From the NCBI GenBank assembly GCA_937901865.1, contig CALDID010000313.1, forward strand, positions 1-17,076: a DNA stretch of 17,076 bases. Reading direction: 5' to 3'. The translations under genes were made by a program, and so were the position numbers. Shown piece by piece: positions 5,764-13,837 of the stretch (within the stretch, counting starts at the first letter, position 1; every line of letters begins with the position of its first letter). The stretch comes from an uncultured Treponema sp. Lineage in GTDB: Bacteria > Spirochaetota > Spirochaetia > Treponematales > Treponemataceae. The notes beneath the pieces were generated by a model that was given only the letters and a program-made list of their open reading frames with translations, ran no database searches and was not told where the DNA came from.

Positions 5764-7449
5764 ATGAAAAGCGATAACGCAAAAAAAGGCATTGCACGAG
5801 CACCGCACAGAAGTTTGTTTCGCGCAATGGGTTATACTGATGAGGAACTTGAACGCCCTCTTGTAGGCGTGTGTTGTGCAAAAAACGAGATTATTCCAGG
5901 ACACTTCGAGCTTGACCGCATTGCAGAGGCTGTGAAAGCTGGCGTGCGTATGGCAGGCGGCACTCCGATTGAGTTCCCTGCGATTGGTGTTTGCGACGGC
6001 ATTGCAATGGGACACGAGGGAATGAAGTATTCTTTGGTAACTCGTGAGCTTATCGCTGATTCCATCGAATGTATGGCAAAAGCACACCAATTCGACGCAC
6101 TTGTTATGATTCCTAACTGCGACAAGATTGTTCCTGGTATGCTTATGGCGGCGGCAAGACTTGATTTACCGACAGTGTTCTGCTCTGGCGGACCTATGAT
6201 GCCTGGTCATTTGCCAGGAAACGACAGCAAAAATCCATATAGCGGAAAAAATCTTTCTTTAACCGATATGTTTGAAGCGGTTGGAGGAGTAGCGAGCGGC
6301 AGAGTTAGCGAAGAACAGCTCAAAGATTTGGAGATGGCAGCGTGTCCAGGCTGTGGCGCATGCTCAGGTATGTTCACGGCGAACTCTATGAACTGCTTAA
6401 CAGAAGTACTCGGCTTGGGCTTGCCGGGCAACGGCACAATTCCTGCGGTACAAGGCTCTCGCATTGCGCTCGCAAAGCACGCAGGTATGGCAGTAATGAA
6501 CTTATATGAAAAGAATATCACTGCACGCCAAATGATGACGCTTGACAACTTCAAGAACGCTCTCACCGCTGATATGGCTCTCGGCTGCTCTAGCAACACT
6601 ATTTTGCACGTTCCTGCCATTGCGCACGAAGCGGGAATAAAAATCGACTTGCACATGATTAACGAGATTTCTGACCGCACGCCGAACCTTTGCCACCTTG
6701 CACCTGCAGGGCATACGTTTATGTGCGAACTCAACGACGCGGGCGGAGTGCAGGCAGTTTTGGCAGAGCTTGACAAAAAGAATCTCATCAAAACAGACCT
6801 CATCACCGTAACAGGCAAGACAATCGCCGAAAACATCAAGAACGTTGTAAACCGCAATCCTGAAATCTTGCGCCCGATAGAAAATCCATATTCAGACAAT
6901 GGCGGCATTGCTATTCTTTTCGGCAACCTTGCACCAAACGGCACGGTTGTAAAGCGTTCTGCGTGTGCAAAAGAGCTTATGAAGCACACAGGTCCTGCGA
7001 GAGTGTTTGAATGTGAAGAAGACGCGATGAAGGCGGTGCAGAATCAGCAGATTCACAAAGGCGATGTTGTGGTTATTCGCTATGAAGGTCCAAAGGGCGG
7101 ACCAGGAATGAGAGAAATGCTTGCAGTTACGGCGGCTCTCGCAGGTCAGGGCTTGGATAAAGATGTCGCTTTAATCACGGACGGACGCTTTTCGGGGGCA
7201 ACGCGCGGCGCATCGCTCGGACACTGTTCTCCAGAAGCGGCTGTTGGCGGACCTATTGCGCTTGTAAAAGAAGGCGACAAGATTACGCTGGATATAAACG
7301 CATACAAGATTACGTTAGAAGTGAGCGATGAAGAGCTTGCAAAGAGAAAAGCGGAATGGACTCCACGCGAACCGAATGTTATGGTTGGATACCTTGCACG
7401 CTATGCAAAGCTCGTATCTTCTGCCGACCAAGGCGCAATTCTACAGTAA
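5764..7449 (+). CDS. ilvD: Dihydroxy-acid dehydratase
   Basis: The 561-residue enzyme dehydrates 2,3-dihydroxy-isovalerate and 2,3-dihydroxy-3-methylvalerate to the 2-keto acids of valine and isoleucine synthesis, in the cytoplasm. Full-length IlvD/Edd family signatures are present: PGHFELDRIAEAVKAG near residue 45, DGIAMGHEGMKYSL near 78, the cluster-binding C119 in IPNCDKIVPGM, and CPGCGACSGMFTANSMNC (194-211; C200 is the expected cluster ligand), plus GPKGGPGMREML and DGRFSGATRGASLGHCSPEA near the C terminus. The NEIIPGH segment (Gly where some [2Fe-2S] enzymes have a ligand Cys) resembles the E. coli type, which carries an oxygen-sensitive [4Fe-4S] cluster; this fits an anaerobe. A GAGGGG site sits 6 nt before the ATG. 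ilvB follows 170 bp downstream with no clear terminator, so co-transcription is likely. Confidence 0.97.
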   Translation: MKSDNAKKGIARAPHRSLFRAMGYTDEELERPLVGVCCAKNEIIPGHFELDRIAEAVKAGVRMAGGTPIEFPAIGVCDGIAMGHEGMKYSLVTRELIADSIECMAKAHQFDALVMIPNCDKIVPGMLMAAARLDLPTVFCSGGPMMPGHLPGNDSKNPYSGKNLSLTDMFEAVGGVASGRVSEEQLKDLEMAACPGCGACSGMFTANSMNCLTEVLGLGLPGNGTIPAVQGSRIALAKHAGMAVMNLYEKNITARQMMTLDNFKNALTADMALGCSSNTILHVPAIAHEAGIKIDLHMINEISDRTPNLCHLAPAGHTFMCELNDAGGVQAVLAELDKKNLIKTDLITVTGKTIAENIKNVVNRNPEILRPIENPYSDNGGIAILFGNLAPNGTVVKRSACAKELMKHTGPARVFECEEDAMKAVQNQQIHKGDVVVIRYEGPKGGPGMREMLAVTAALAGQGLDKDVALITDGRFSGATRGASLGHCSPEAAVGGPIALVKEGDKITLDINAYKITLEVSDEELAKRKAEWTPREPNVMVGYLARYAKLVSSADQGAILQ

Positions 7450-7473
7450 CAGCATAGACTGTGTTAAAAAGCG

Positions 7474-7544
7474 ACAGGCTGTATCTCAAAAAAGGCGTTA
7501 TCGGGCTTGACTTGATAATTTGTTACAAATGAGGCTATGCCTGT
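7474..7544. repeat. Dispersed repeat, copy B (ends related to 4611-4693)
   Basis: Begins ACAGGCTGTATCTCAAAAAA (7474-7493) and ends AGGCTATGCCTGT (7532-7544), matching the two ends of the copy at 4611-4693. Its interior contains an imperfect relative of the following hairpin (GTTATCGGGCTTGACTTGATAAT spans 7497-7519; compare 7546-7568, five differences in 23). It lies in the ilvD-ilvB spacer and overlaps the next element by three bases. Confidence 0.45.
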
Positions 7545-7601
7545 CATTATCGGGTTTAACCCGATAATCTAAAGATTCCCGCAGAAAGTGCGAGAATGAC
7601 A
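7542..7601. repeat. 60-bp REP/MITE-like double hairpin between ilvD and ilvB
   Basis: The element is bounded by TGTCATT (7542-7548) and AATGACA (7595-7601), an inverted pair. It contains two adjacent hairpins: a 23-bp palindrome at 7546-7568 with arm ATTATCGGG, and 7575-7597 with arm ATTCCCGCA (one mismatch, loop GAAAG). TGTCATT..CGGG..CCCG..GATTCCCGC..GAATGACA closely resembles a compact repeat I recall from many bacterial genomes. No transposase is in the window. In mRNA it would fold into two stems just before the ilvB Shine-Dalgarno site. Confidence 0.7.
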
Positions 7602-7619
7602 AAACTATGAGGAAGAAAA

Positions 7620-9302
7620 ATGCAATTAAACGGTTCACAGATTGTGATTGAAACGCTCATCGAACAGGGTGTTGATACGGTTTTCGGATATCCTGGAGGC
7701 GCAATTCTCAATATTTACGATGAGCTTTACAAGAACTCATCTCGTATTCGCCACATTCTAACAGCACACGAGCAGGGAGCTTCGCACGCCGCTGACGGAT
7801 ATGCAAGAAGCACAGGAAAAACAGGCGTTGTCCTTGCGACTTCAGGTCCTGGCGCGACAAACCTTGTAACAGGTATCGCAACGGCATATATGGATTCTGT
7901 TCCGCTTATTGCTATCACTTGCAACGTCGGCACATCTTTGCTCGGTAAAGACTCGTTCCAAGAGGTCGATATTGCAGGAATCACTATGCCGATTACAAAG
8001 CATAATTTCATCGTGCGCGATGTGAATAGACTTGCAGGTATTATCCGCGACGCATTCCGCATTGCAAACTCTGGCAGACCAGGACCTGTGTTAATCGATA
8101 TTCCCAAAGACATAACAGCGGCAACAGCAGAATTTACGCCAGTGAGCAAATCAGAGTTCAAAGAGTGCAGCTGCAAATGCAATCAGTTCACCGATGACGA
8201 CATCAAAAAAGCCGCAGACCTTATAAACAATGCAGAACGCCCTGTCATCTATTGTGGTGGCGGCGTTGCCATTTCTAAGGCAGAGAAAGAGCTTTTAGAG
8301 TTGGCAGAAAAAGCGCATATTCCTGTTGCGGTTTCGCTTATGGGAAAAACGGCGATTGCGTCAACACACCCGCTTTGCACAGGAATGGTCGGTATGCACG
8401 GCACAAAGGCTTCAAATACTGCTGTCAGTCAAAGCGATTTGCTCATCGCTATCGGTGCAAGATTTAGCGACAGAGTTATTTCTAATCCAAAGACATTTGC
8501 GAAAAACAGCAAAGTCCTTCACATTGATATTGACCCTGCCGAAATCAATAAGAACATTCAAACGTATGCTTCAATCGTAGGCGATGTGAAATCAGTTCTT
8601 TCAAAGCTCAATCCGCTCGTAAAAGAAAAAGCTGAAAGCGAATGGAACGAGAAGGTAAACGGCTGGAAAAAGAACCTGCCGCCGATGTACACAGCACTAG
8701 AAGATTTGCACCCGAAAGCGATTTGTGAATATGTACATTCCAAAATTGACGGGAACGAAATCGTTACAACAGAAGTCGGTCAGCATCAAATGTGGATTGC
8801 GCAATTCTATCCGTTCACAACACCACGCTCATTTCTCACCTCTGGCGGACTTGGCACAATGGGATACGGCACAGGAGCGGCAATCGGTGCGCAGGTGGGA
8901 AATCCGAAAAAGAGAGTTGTGCATTTCGCAGGCGACGGTTCTTTCCGTATGAATTGCAACGAGCTTGCAACAATTTCGCATTACGAATTGCCGATTATCA
9001 TCATCGTGCTTAACAATGGTGTTCTTGGTATGGTGCGTCAGTGGCAAAATCTCTTTTATGAAAAGCGATTCAGTCAGACAACTCTTGACTTTGGTCCTGA
9101 TTTCGTGAAACTTGCAGAAGCATACGGCATTAGTGCAATTCGCGTTTCAAAAGAAGCCGATTTCAAGGCAGCATTTGACAAAGCACTTGAGAGCGGAAAG
9201 CCTGCTTTAATCGATTGTGCTATTCCAAAAGACGAAATGGTGCTTCCTATGGTTCCTGGCGGAAAGTCTATCGATAACTTAATTATGGAAATCAAGTCAT
9301 AA
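7620..9302 (+). CDS. ilvB: Acetolactate synthase, catalytic (large) subunit
   Basis: The 560-residue ThDP enzyme condenses two pyruvates, or pyruvate plus 2-ketobutyrate, to acetolactate or acetohydroxybutyrate, the first common step of branched-chain amino acid synthesis. The three TPP-enzyme domains are intact: N-terminal pyrimidine-binding domain with GYPGGAILNIYDEL and catalytic E51 in AHEQGASHAADGYAR; central FAD-type domain with the DIDPAEINKNI segment; and C-terminal pyrophosphate-binding domain with GDGSF (G438-D439-G440) and NN (N465-N466), followed by GMVRQWQNLFYEKRFSQT typical of biosynthetic enzymes. An AGGAAG-type Shine-Dalgarno site is about 6 nt upstream. The regulatory small subunit (ilvH/ilvN) and ilvC are not adjacent, unlike common ilvBHC operons; they must be elsewhere or, for the small subunit, may be absent. 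A bidirectional terminator lies 9 bp after the stop codon. Confidence 0.96.
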   Translation: MQLNGSQIVIETLIEQGVDTVFGYPGGAILNIYDELYKNSSRIRHILTAHEQGASHAADGYARSTGKTGVVLATSGPGATNLVTGIATAYMDSVPLIAITCNVGTSLLGKDSFQEVDIAGITMPITKHNFIVRDVNRLAGIIRDAFRIANSGRPGPVLIDIPKDITAATAEFTPVSKSEFKECSCKCNQFTDDDIKKAADLINNAERPVIYCGGGVAISKAEKELLELAEKAHIPVAVSLMGKTAIASTHPLCTGMVGMHGTKASNTAVSQSDLLIAIGARFSDRVISNPKTFAKNSKVLHIDIDPAEINKNIQTYASIVGDVKSVLSKLNPLVKEKAESEWNEKVNGWKKNLPPMYTALEDLHPKAICEYVHSKIDGNEIVTTEVGQHQMWIAQFYPFTTPRSFLTSGGLGTMGYGTGAAIGAQVGNPKKRVVHFAGDGSFRMNCNELATISHYELPIIIIVLNNGVLGMVRQWQNLFYEKRFSQTTLDFGPDFVKLAEAYGISAIRVSKEADFKAAFDKALESGKPALIDCAIPKDEMVLPMVPGGKSIDNLIMEIKS

Positions 9303-9311
9303 AACAAAAAT

Positions 9312-9348
9312 AAAAAGAGCCAAAGCAGTAACATCTTTGGCTCTTTTT
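9312..9348. terminator. Bidirectional terminator between ilvB and glgA
   Basis: Perfect 14-bp inverted repeat (9312-9325 with 9335-9348; AAAAAGAGCCAAAG and its complement) around a 9-nt loop. A-rich and T-rich flanks on both sides allow termination of ilvB (plus) and of glgA (minus, whose stop is about 50 bp away). Confidence 0.9.
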
Positions 9349-9397
9349 TATTGCAAAAACGTATAGCAACAGAAAGATTTTTCTTTCACTCCCCTTT

Positions 9398-10969
9398 TTA
9401 TTTCTTATTGCGCAAAAGTTTTCGGTACAATGGCATATAGAACTCTTTGCATACCGATGCCCACGAATAATTCTTGTGTACATACGAAGCCGCTGTTGTT
9501 ATGATATTTCGGAATGCTTCTGAATTGTTCTGCTTTATGTGAATAACATTCTGCAGCGTTTCTACGAGTTTATCAACCGTATTCGGAGAATACAAAAAGC
9601 CTGTTTGACCATCGATTATTTTCTTTAATCCACCAGTTGCGTGAGCTACAGGAACACTCCCATAGATTTGCGCGATAAAGTCCTCAAGTCCACACGGTTC
9701 AAAATTGCTCGGCAATACCATAAAATCTGAAACGGCTGTGCAAAGTCGGCTAAATCCTCGGTCATAGCCTTTGTAATATACGCATTTTCCTGCGTATTTC
9801 TGCGAAAGAGCTATAATGCTTTTTTCAATTTCCTCTTGACCATGTCCGATAAAAATAAATCGCACTGCACTATCGCTTGACAATATCCTATCAGCCGCTC
9901 CGACAAGCACATCAAGTCCCTTTTGCATAACAAATCTGCCGTGAAACCCCACATACACAGGTTCGCTTACATCAGAAGCAAGCCCTAGCGATATATAGCC
10001 GTAGCGAATTATGCCGTCAGGTACGGGGTGGTCGCTATCGGCATATTTTGTCAAGAAATACTTACGGCAGTTGTATTTTCCGAACAATCTTCCTGTTTCT
10101 GGCGAAAACGGATACGGCAAAAGCGATACTTCTGTTTTTTCAGGATTATACCGTTCAAAATCTATACCGTTCGTAATTCCCTTTATTGTAATTCCCCTCT
10201 CTGCAAACGCTTTCGATAATCCAGCAGTCGCCTCATTGTGCGGGTTCAAAAGTTCTTTTGCATAAGAGGGAGAAACAGTAGTAAGAGTAGCCGTTTCGCT
10301 CGCAAGCAAAAAGGGCTCAACAACACCGTTTATACTTGCTCTCTCAAGCGTTTCTGTTGGCAACTCTGTATATGCCTTAGCCTGTTCTTTGTTCTCAAAA
10401 CTGTGATGGTAGCCAGCCCCTGCATTGTGAATAGTAACAACACATCTTGTTTTTTTGAACTCCTCTTTATAAAATGCCTTTACAAACGCAGGAACAAGAG
10501 CTGTTGTCGCATCTTGACAATGGATAATATCGGGGATTTCGTCTATTCTCTCTTTCCCGTACGACAAGACTCCTTTTTGAAACAGCGTATTCAAAAGTAA
10601 TGCGTCTTTAAACCCCGTGCCGTGCTGATGAGAAGCATCTTTTTTTTCGTCTTCGATAGTGTATGTATACACACCGCTTTTTTCGGCAAAGGCAGCATTT
10701 GTAACAAATATAATTTTCACACCATTGCACATCGCTTTGTCAAATCCCACTTCATAGGAAACGCCGTTGACTGTGATTTTTGCTTTTGGCACAAAACTCT
10801 TTTCGTACTCTTTTAAAGAGTCAAAACAAGTGCATTTATACAACGGTATAAAAAGCGTTACATCATGCCCCTCTTTTGTCAATTCTTCACAAAGAGATGT
10901 TGTTACATTCTTTACGCCGCCAGCTTCTGCTATGCCTGCGTATTCTCTACTGATTTGCCAAATTTTCAT
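9398..10969 (-). CDS. glgA: Glycogen synthase (GT5, ADP-glucose type), divergent
   Basis: The 523-residue protein is a GT-B fold glycosyltransferase of the GlgA type, which elongates alpha-1,4-glucan from ADP-glucose. The N-terminal half has SREYAGIAEAGGVKNVTTSL, the place of the usual S(A/E)...KTGGLADV motif, and DIIHCQDATTALVP. The C-terminal half has GFHGRFVMQKGLDVL, FIFIGHGQEEIE and LPSNFEPCGLEDFIAQIYGSVPVAHATGGLKKIIDG, corresponding to the EPCGL...YG..P....TGGL signature. The lysine that binds ADP-glucose in E. coli (K15 of KTGG) is Glu here (E15 of EAGG). The length is a little above the E. coli enzyme (477 residues). It starts 10 bp after the aroH stop with a GAAGAGAGA Shine-Dalgarno stretch, so the two form an operon. 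No other glycogen gene is in view. The family is certain; the nucleotide-sugar donor is less so because of the substitution. Confidence 0.9.
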   Translation of the reverse strand: MKIWQISREYAGIAEAGGVKNVTTSLCEELTKEGHDVTLFIPLYKCTCFDSLKEYEKSFVPKAKITVNGVSYEVGFDKAMCNGVKIIFVTNAAFAEKSGVYTYTIEDEKKDASHQHGTGFKDALLLNTLFQKGVLSYGKERIDEIPDIIHCQDATTALVPAFVKAFYKEEFKKTRCVVTIHNAGAGYHHSFENKEQAKAYTELPTETLERASINGVVEPFLLASETATLTTVSPSYAKELLNPHNEATAGLSKAFAERGITIKGITNGIDFERYNPEKTEVSLLPYPFSPETGRLFGKYNCRKYFLTKYADSDHPVPDGIIRYGYISLGLASDVSEPVYVGFHGRFVMQKGLDVLVGAADRILSSDSAVRFIFIGHGQEEIEKSIIALSQKYAGKCVYYKGYDRGFSRLCTAVSDFMVLPSNFEPCGLEDFIAQIYGSVPVAHATGGLKKIIDGQTGFLYSPNTVDKLVETLQNVIHIKQNNSEAFRNIITTAASYVHKNYSWASVCKEFYMPLYRKLLRNKK

Positions 10970-10979
10970 TCTCTCTTCT

Positions 10980-11351
10980 CTATTTCTCTACAAAATCTGG
11001 GCGCAAAACTTCAGCACCATTTTGATACACATGATGAATAGGTGAATTATCTGCCATATACGCAGTAACAAGCACACGAATACATCGAGGCAAAGCATTT
11101 GCAACAGGCGGTTCACTTGAGCAAAAAAGAGCACATTTTGTAACATCAAAATCGATATGAGCTTTTCGCAATGCAGCCGCAGGATTCAAAGCCGTTAAAT
11201 CCCCTGTCATCGTGAATTGAATAGAAACAATATCCGTTGGATTTAACCCATTACGCTTAAAAAGCTCTTCACACATTGAGCCGACATTTTTTGTAATATC
11301 CTCTGCTGTATTTTCAGCGCAAACCGCACCTCTCAATCCATATAATCGCAT
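10980..11351 (-). CDS. aroH: Chorismate mutase, monofunctional AroH type
   Basis: The 123-residue protein matches the trimeric AroH class first known from Bacillus subtilis, which converts chorismate to prephenate for phenylalanine and tyrosine synthesis. By alignment from memory, the active-site residues are present: R7 in LRGAV, C77 and E80 in FCSSEPPV, R92 in RCIRVLV, Y109 in HHVYQNGAEVLRPD and R117. Length equals the family norm. The start is supported by AGGGGA about 6 nt upstream. A weak promoter may lie upstream (CCGACA, 18 nt, TATTTT on the minus strand), back-to-back with that of the small membrane-protein gene. The gene is followed closely by glgA, a pairing with no obvious metabolic logic. 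Confidence 0.93.
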   Translation of the reverse strand: MRLYGLRGAVCAENTAEDITKNVGSMCEELFKRNGLNPTDIVSIQFTMTGDLTALNPAAALRKAHIDFDVTKCALFCSSEPPVANALPRCIRVLVTAYMADNSPIHHVYQNGAEVLRPDFVEK

Positions 11352-11373
11352 ATAATCCCCTATAAAAAAATAC

Positions 11374-11402
11374 TTGACGTTTCTTGTTATTGTCGGTAAT
11401 AT
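11374..11402 (+). promoter_or_regulatory. Promoter of the small membrane-protein gene
   Basis: TTGACG (11374-11379), 17-nt spacer, TAATAT (11397-11402). The ATG at 11417 follows after 14 nt, leaving a leader of about 8 nt with no Shine-Dalgarno sequence: nearly leaderless. Confidence 0.6.
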
Positions 11403-11416
11403 CCACTAGTAGCCTT

Positions 11417-11770
11417 ATGAAAAAAAAGCCATTGCTTTTCCGCTTAACAAAAAGAGTTACCCTCTTTCTTTTCTTGCTTCTTTTAGCTCTTATAGTAGTT
11501 TATGTTACTGGCAATTTTCAAAAGTTCCTTGATTCCACACAAAAGCTCATTTTATTCTATGCAATTCTCGTATCAATCGCATTAGTTTTGTTTTCAGTGC
11601 TTTCGATAATAGAATCCCTCATCTTTATGATTGCACTTCGCCGCATTGAGCTCTTTTTATACATCGTGCCTTTTGCACTTTGTATTATCGTTTCCCTCGT
11701 CATCATCGCTCTTGCAGGCAGCATCTTATTCATCTCAGATAGCAGTTGGCTTGAATCGGTAAAATTATAA
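11417..11770 (+). CDS. Small integral membrane protein of unknown function (117 aa)
   Basis: I do not recognise this protein. It starts MKKKPLLFRLTKR, a basic cytoplasmic-facing N terminus, and has three strongly hydrophobic stretches (about residues 14-31, 43-70 and 76-103), consistent with three membrane-spanning helices, one of them possibly bent at SIIES. The C terminus is SDSSWLESVKL. There is no visible motif for transport or catalysis. It has its own promoter, pointing away from aroH. Its last 41 bp overlap the 3' end of the convergent thiamine pyrophosphokinase gene, and no terminator separates them. Codon use and composition match the neighbours, so it appears native. A real gene is likely because the promoter and the open frame agree. 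Confidence 0.7.
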   Translation: MKKKPLLFRLTKRVTLFLFLLLLALIVVYVTGNFQKFLDSTQKLILFYAILVSIALVLFSVLSIIESLIFMIALRRIELFLYIVPFALCIIVSLVIIALAGSILFISDSSWLESVKL

Positions 11771-12446
11771 CAAAATCGCCACCGTGCGCCGTCATAGTTA
11801 CGCGCCCTTCCTCATTTTCGTTTGCAATTCGATTGCTCAAAGAAGGCATACCGCTTTTTCTGAATACGCCTCCTTCCCATTGCAAACCAGATGTTTCTAT
11901 ATATCCCGTATTAAAGTTTTTAGGACTCCTGCATACAGAAATATAATCGCTATGAAATACGTCCGTTATATCCGCCGTTTTTCCATCTTTTAGAAAATAA
12001 AGAGCCTGTGTTTCACTCTCATCGTCGCTATTGCCTGGAATCCATACATTCATCGCTCTCTTTAATACACTCGACGAGAATATATCGAATATGGCAAATA
12101 AGTGGTCAACTCTGCCACCGCCCCCACCTAACAGCGTAATCCAATTTTCTTCTTCGCTTCCAAACAATTCCAACGCTTTAGAAATAGCTAGCTCTGTATC
12201 AGAATAATCTTTGTCACAAGGAAACTCTAAGACCTTATTCCGATTGATTTTGTCCAAAAGAGATGTATCCTCAAGGCTATCCATATCCCCCAAAACAATA
12301 TCAGGAGAAAAACCATACTCTATCGCACTTTTTAACCCAGAATCTGCCGCAATAATGTAATTAGGACGACCATAATGTGCAAAAAACGGCTCTAAATTGC
12401 TCTTTTTTGGGCAATTTCCCCCTGTAAATATACAAATATGCTTCAT
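11730..12446 (-). CDS. Thiamine pyrophosphokinase
   Basis: The 238-residue cytoplasmic enzyme transfers pyrophosphate from ATP to thiamine, giving the ThDP cofactor used, among others, by the acetolactate synthase encoded upstream in this window. Motifs of the TPK catalytic domain are visible: ADSGL (34-38), GDMDS (53-57), DKDYSDTE (78-85) and the glycine-rich GGGGGRVDH (107-115). The C-terminal part (about 170-238) fits the beta-sandwich thiamine-binding domain. It is the last gene of the clpC-cca operon: its ATG lies 2 nt past the cca stop codon, and its AAGGGA Shine-Dalgarno site overlaps that stop codon. No riboswitch precedes it, as expected for an internal operon gene. The 3' end overlaps a convergent small membrane-protein gene. 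Confidence 0.92.
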   Translation of the reverse strand: MKHICIFTGGNCPKKSNLEPFFAHYGRPNYIIAADSGLKSAIEYGFSPDIVLGDMDSLEDTSLLDKINRNKVLEFPCDKDYSDTELAISKALELFGSEEENWITLLGGGGGRVDHLFAIFDIFSSSVLKRAMNVWIPGNSDDESETQALYFLKDGKTADITDVFHSDYISVCRSPKNFNTGYIETSGLQWEGGVFRKSGMPSLSNRIANENEEGRVTMTAHGGDFVIILPIQANCYLR

Positions 12447-12448
12447 AT

Positions 12449-13837
12449 CTATCCCTTTTCATTCATTTTCTTTGCTATTTCAAGCAAATTTTCTTTAGTA
12501 TTCTCACTAGGATTATCTAAAACACATTCCAAAAGCTCGTTTAGTATCCACCCCAATTTTTTGCCTGCTTTTATGCCCATCTTAATTAAATCCGAACCAT
12601 TTACAGCAAGGTCTTTTAGTGACAATGCGCTGTTTTCCGCATCTATTTCTTTTATCCTATCGCTCAGCTCATTCAAATTGCTCACCGTAGGACTTAACGC
12701 AACCACTTTTGCATTATGCATTCCATATACATCAGCAAGACGCAAATCAAACAAATCTTCAATGCACTCTTTTTTCACTCTCACGATAAAACGGCGAACA
12801 GCCGCATTTGACCAAGTACTTTCATAAAAGAACATGTGCTCTTTTACGAGATGAGAAACATTTTCGATTTCTGCATTGGAAAACTTCAATCGCGTCATTA
12901 TCTCTCTACATTTTTTCTCAGAAACCGCTTCGTGATTGTAAAAAGTAACTATTTTCTCTCCATCGCGCTCTTCAACTCGCTTTACTTCGGGCTTTCCTAT
13001 ATCGTGAAACAAAGCTGCAAGACGGACATTGAGTTTTTCTTTCGGCGCGCCATCTGCTGCATAAAACAAATGGTCTGCCACATCAAAATCGTGAAATCCT
13101 CGTTTATCGCCTTGAATACAATTCCTGCACGCCTTGAACTCTGGTATAAACAGAGAGAGAATCTCTTTTTCTTCGAGCAACTTTAGCCCTACGCTCGGTT
13201 TTTCGCTTTTTAGGATTTTTACAAACTCGTCCCGAAAGCGTTCCATAGAAATACCTGTTGTAACTTTTCTTACATTCTCATCAGCTATAGCTTTTGCGGT
13301 GTTTTCTTCGATTGCAAAACCTAATTGAGAAGCAAAGCGAATAGCTCTCACAGGTCTTAATCCGTCCTCGCTAAATCGTTCATACGGATTTCCAACGGCA
13401 CGAATACACTTTTTCTTTATGTCTTCAATGCCTCCAAATGGGTCAACAAGAGAGCCGTCTTTTAGCGATACAGCGATTGCATTCATTGTAAAATCACGAC
13501 GGCTTAAATCTTCCTCAATAGAAGACGCATACTGCACTTTATCGGGGTGTCTGCCATCAGAATACTTGCCTTCAATTCTGAATGTCGTCGTTTCTATTTC
13601 TTGATGTTGAAAATGAACCGTAACCGTGCCGTGTGCTATTCCCGTCGGAATAACCTTTTTAAACATCGCAATCACTTCTTCAGGAGATGCGTCTGTTGCT
13701 ACATCTAAATCAGCCGCCTTTTTGCCTAAAAGCATATCGCGAACAGCTCCACCAACTAAATACGCTTCTTTGCCATTCGCTTCAAAGATTTCATTCATTC
13801 GGCGCAAAACATCGGGAACTTTTACTTTGTTTTTCAT
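12449..13837 (-). CDS. cca: CCA-adding tRNA nucleotidyltransferase (class II, with HD domain)
   Basis: The 462-residue enzyme adds or repairs the 3' CCA of tRNAs using CTP and ATP without a template. The nucleotidyltransferase head is complete: GGAVRD (29-34), catalytic DLD (D43, D45), the RRDFTMNA motif (113-120), and SEDGLRPVRAIRFASQLGF (156-174), the base-selecting and neck region. An HD phosphohydrolase domain follows (AALFHDIGKP, H278/D279), as in many bacterial Cca and poly(A)-polymerase-like proteins. The tRNA-Arg gene in this window lacks an encoded CCA, so an A- and C-adding activity is needed. Some organisms split A- and CC-adding functions; sequence alone does not say which applies here. 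The ATG overlaps the clpC stop by 4 bp (ATGA), with a GGGGGAAGA Shine-Dalgarno site inside clpC: translational coupling. Confidence 0.95.
   Translation of the reverse strand: MKNKVKVPDVLRRMNEIFEANGKEAYLVGGAVRDMLLGKKAADLDVATDASPEEVIAMFKKVIPTGIAHGTVTVHFQHQEIETTTFRIEGKYSDGRHPDKVQYASSIEEDLSRRDFTMNAIAVSLKDGSLVDPFGGIEDIKKKCIRAVGNPYERFSEDGLRPVRAIRFASQLGFAIEENTAKAIADENVRKVTTGISMERFRDEFVKILKSEKPSVGLKLLEEKEILSLFIPEFKACRNCIQGDKRGFHDFDVADHLFYAADGAPKEKLNVRLAALFHDIGKPEVKRVEERDGEKIVTFYNHEAVSEKKCREIMTRLKFSNAEIENVSHLVKEHMFFYESTWSNAAVRRFIVRVKKECIEDLFDLRLADVYGMHNAKVVALSPTVSNLNELSDRIKEIDAENSALSLKDLAVNGSDLIKMGIKAGKKLGWILNELLECVLDNPSENTKENLLEIAKKMNEKG

Noticed and set aside
6207..6989. 260-residue reverse-strand open frame inside ilvD
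   Set aside because: It is antisense to a fully conserved catalytic gene, with no promoter, Shine-Dalgarno site or recognisable domain; a by-product of ilvD codon use.
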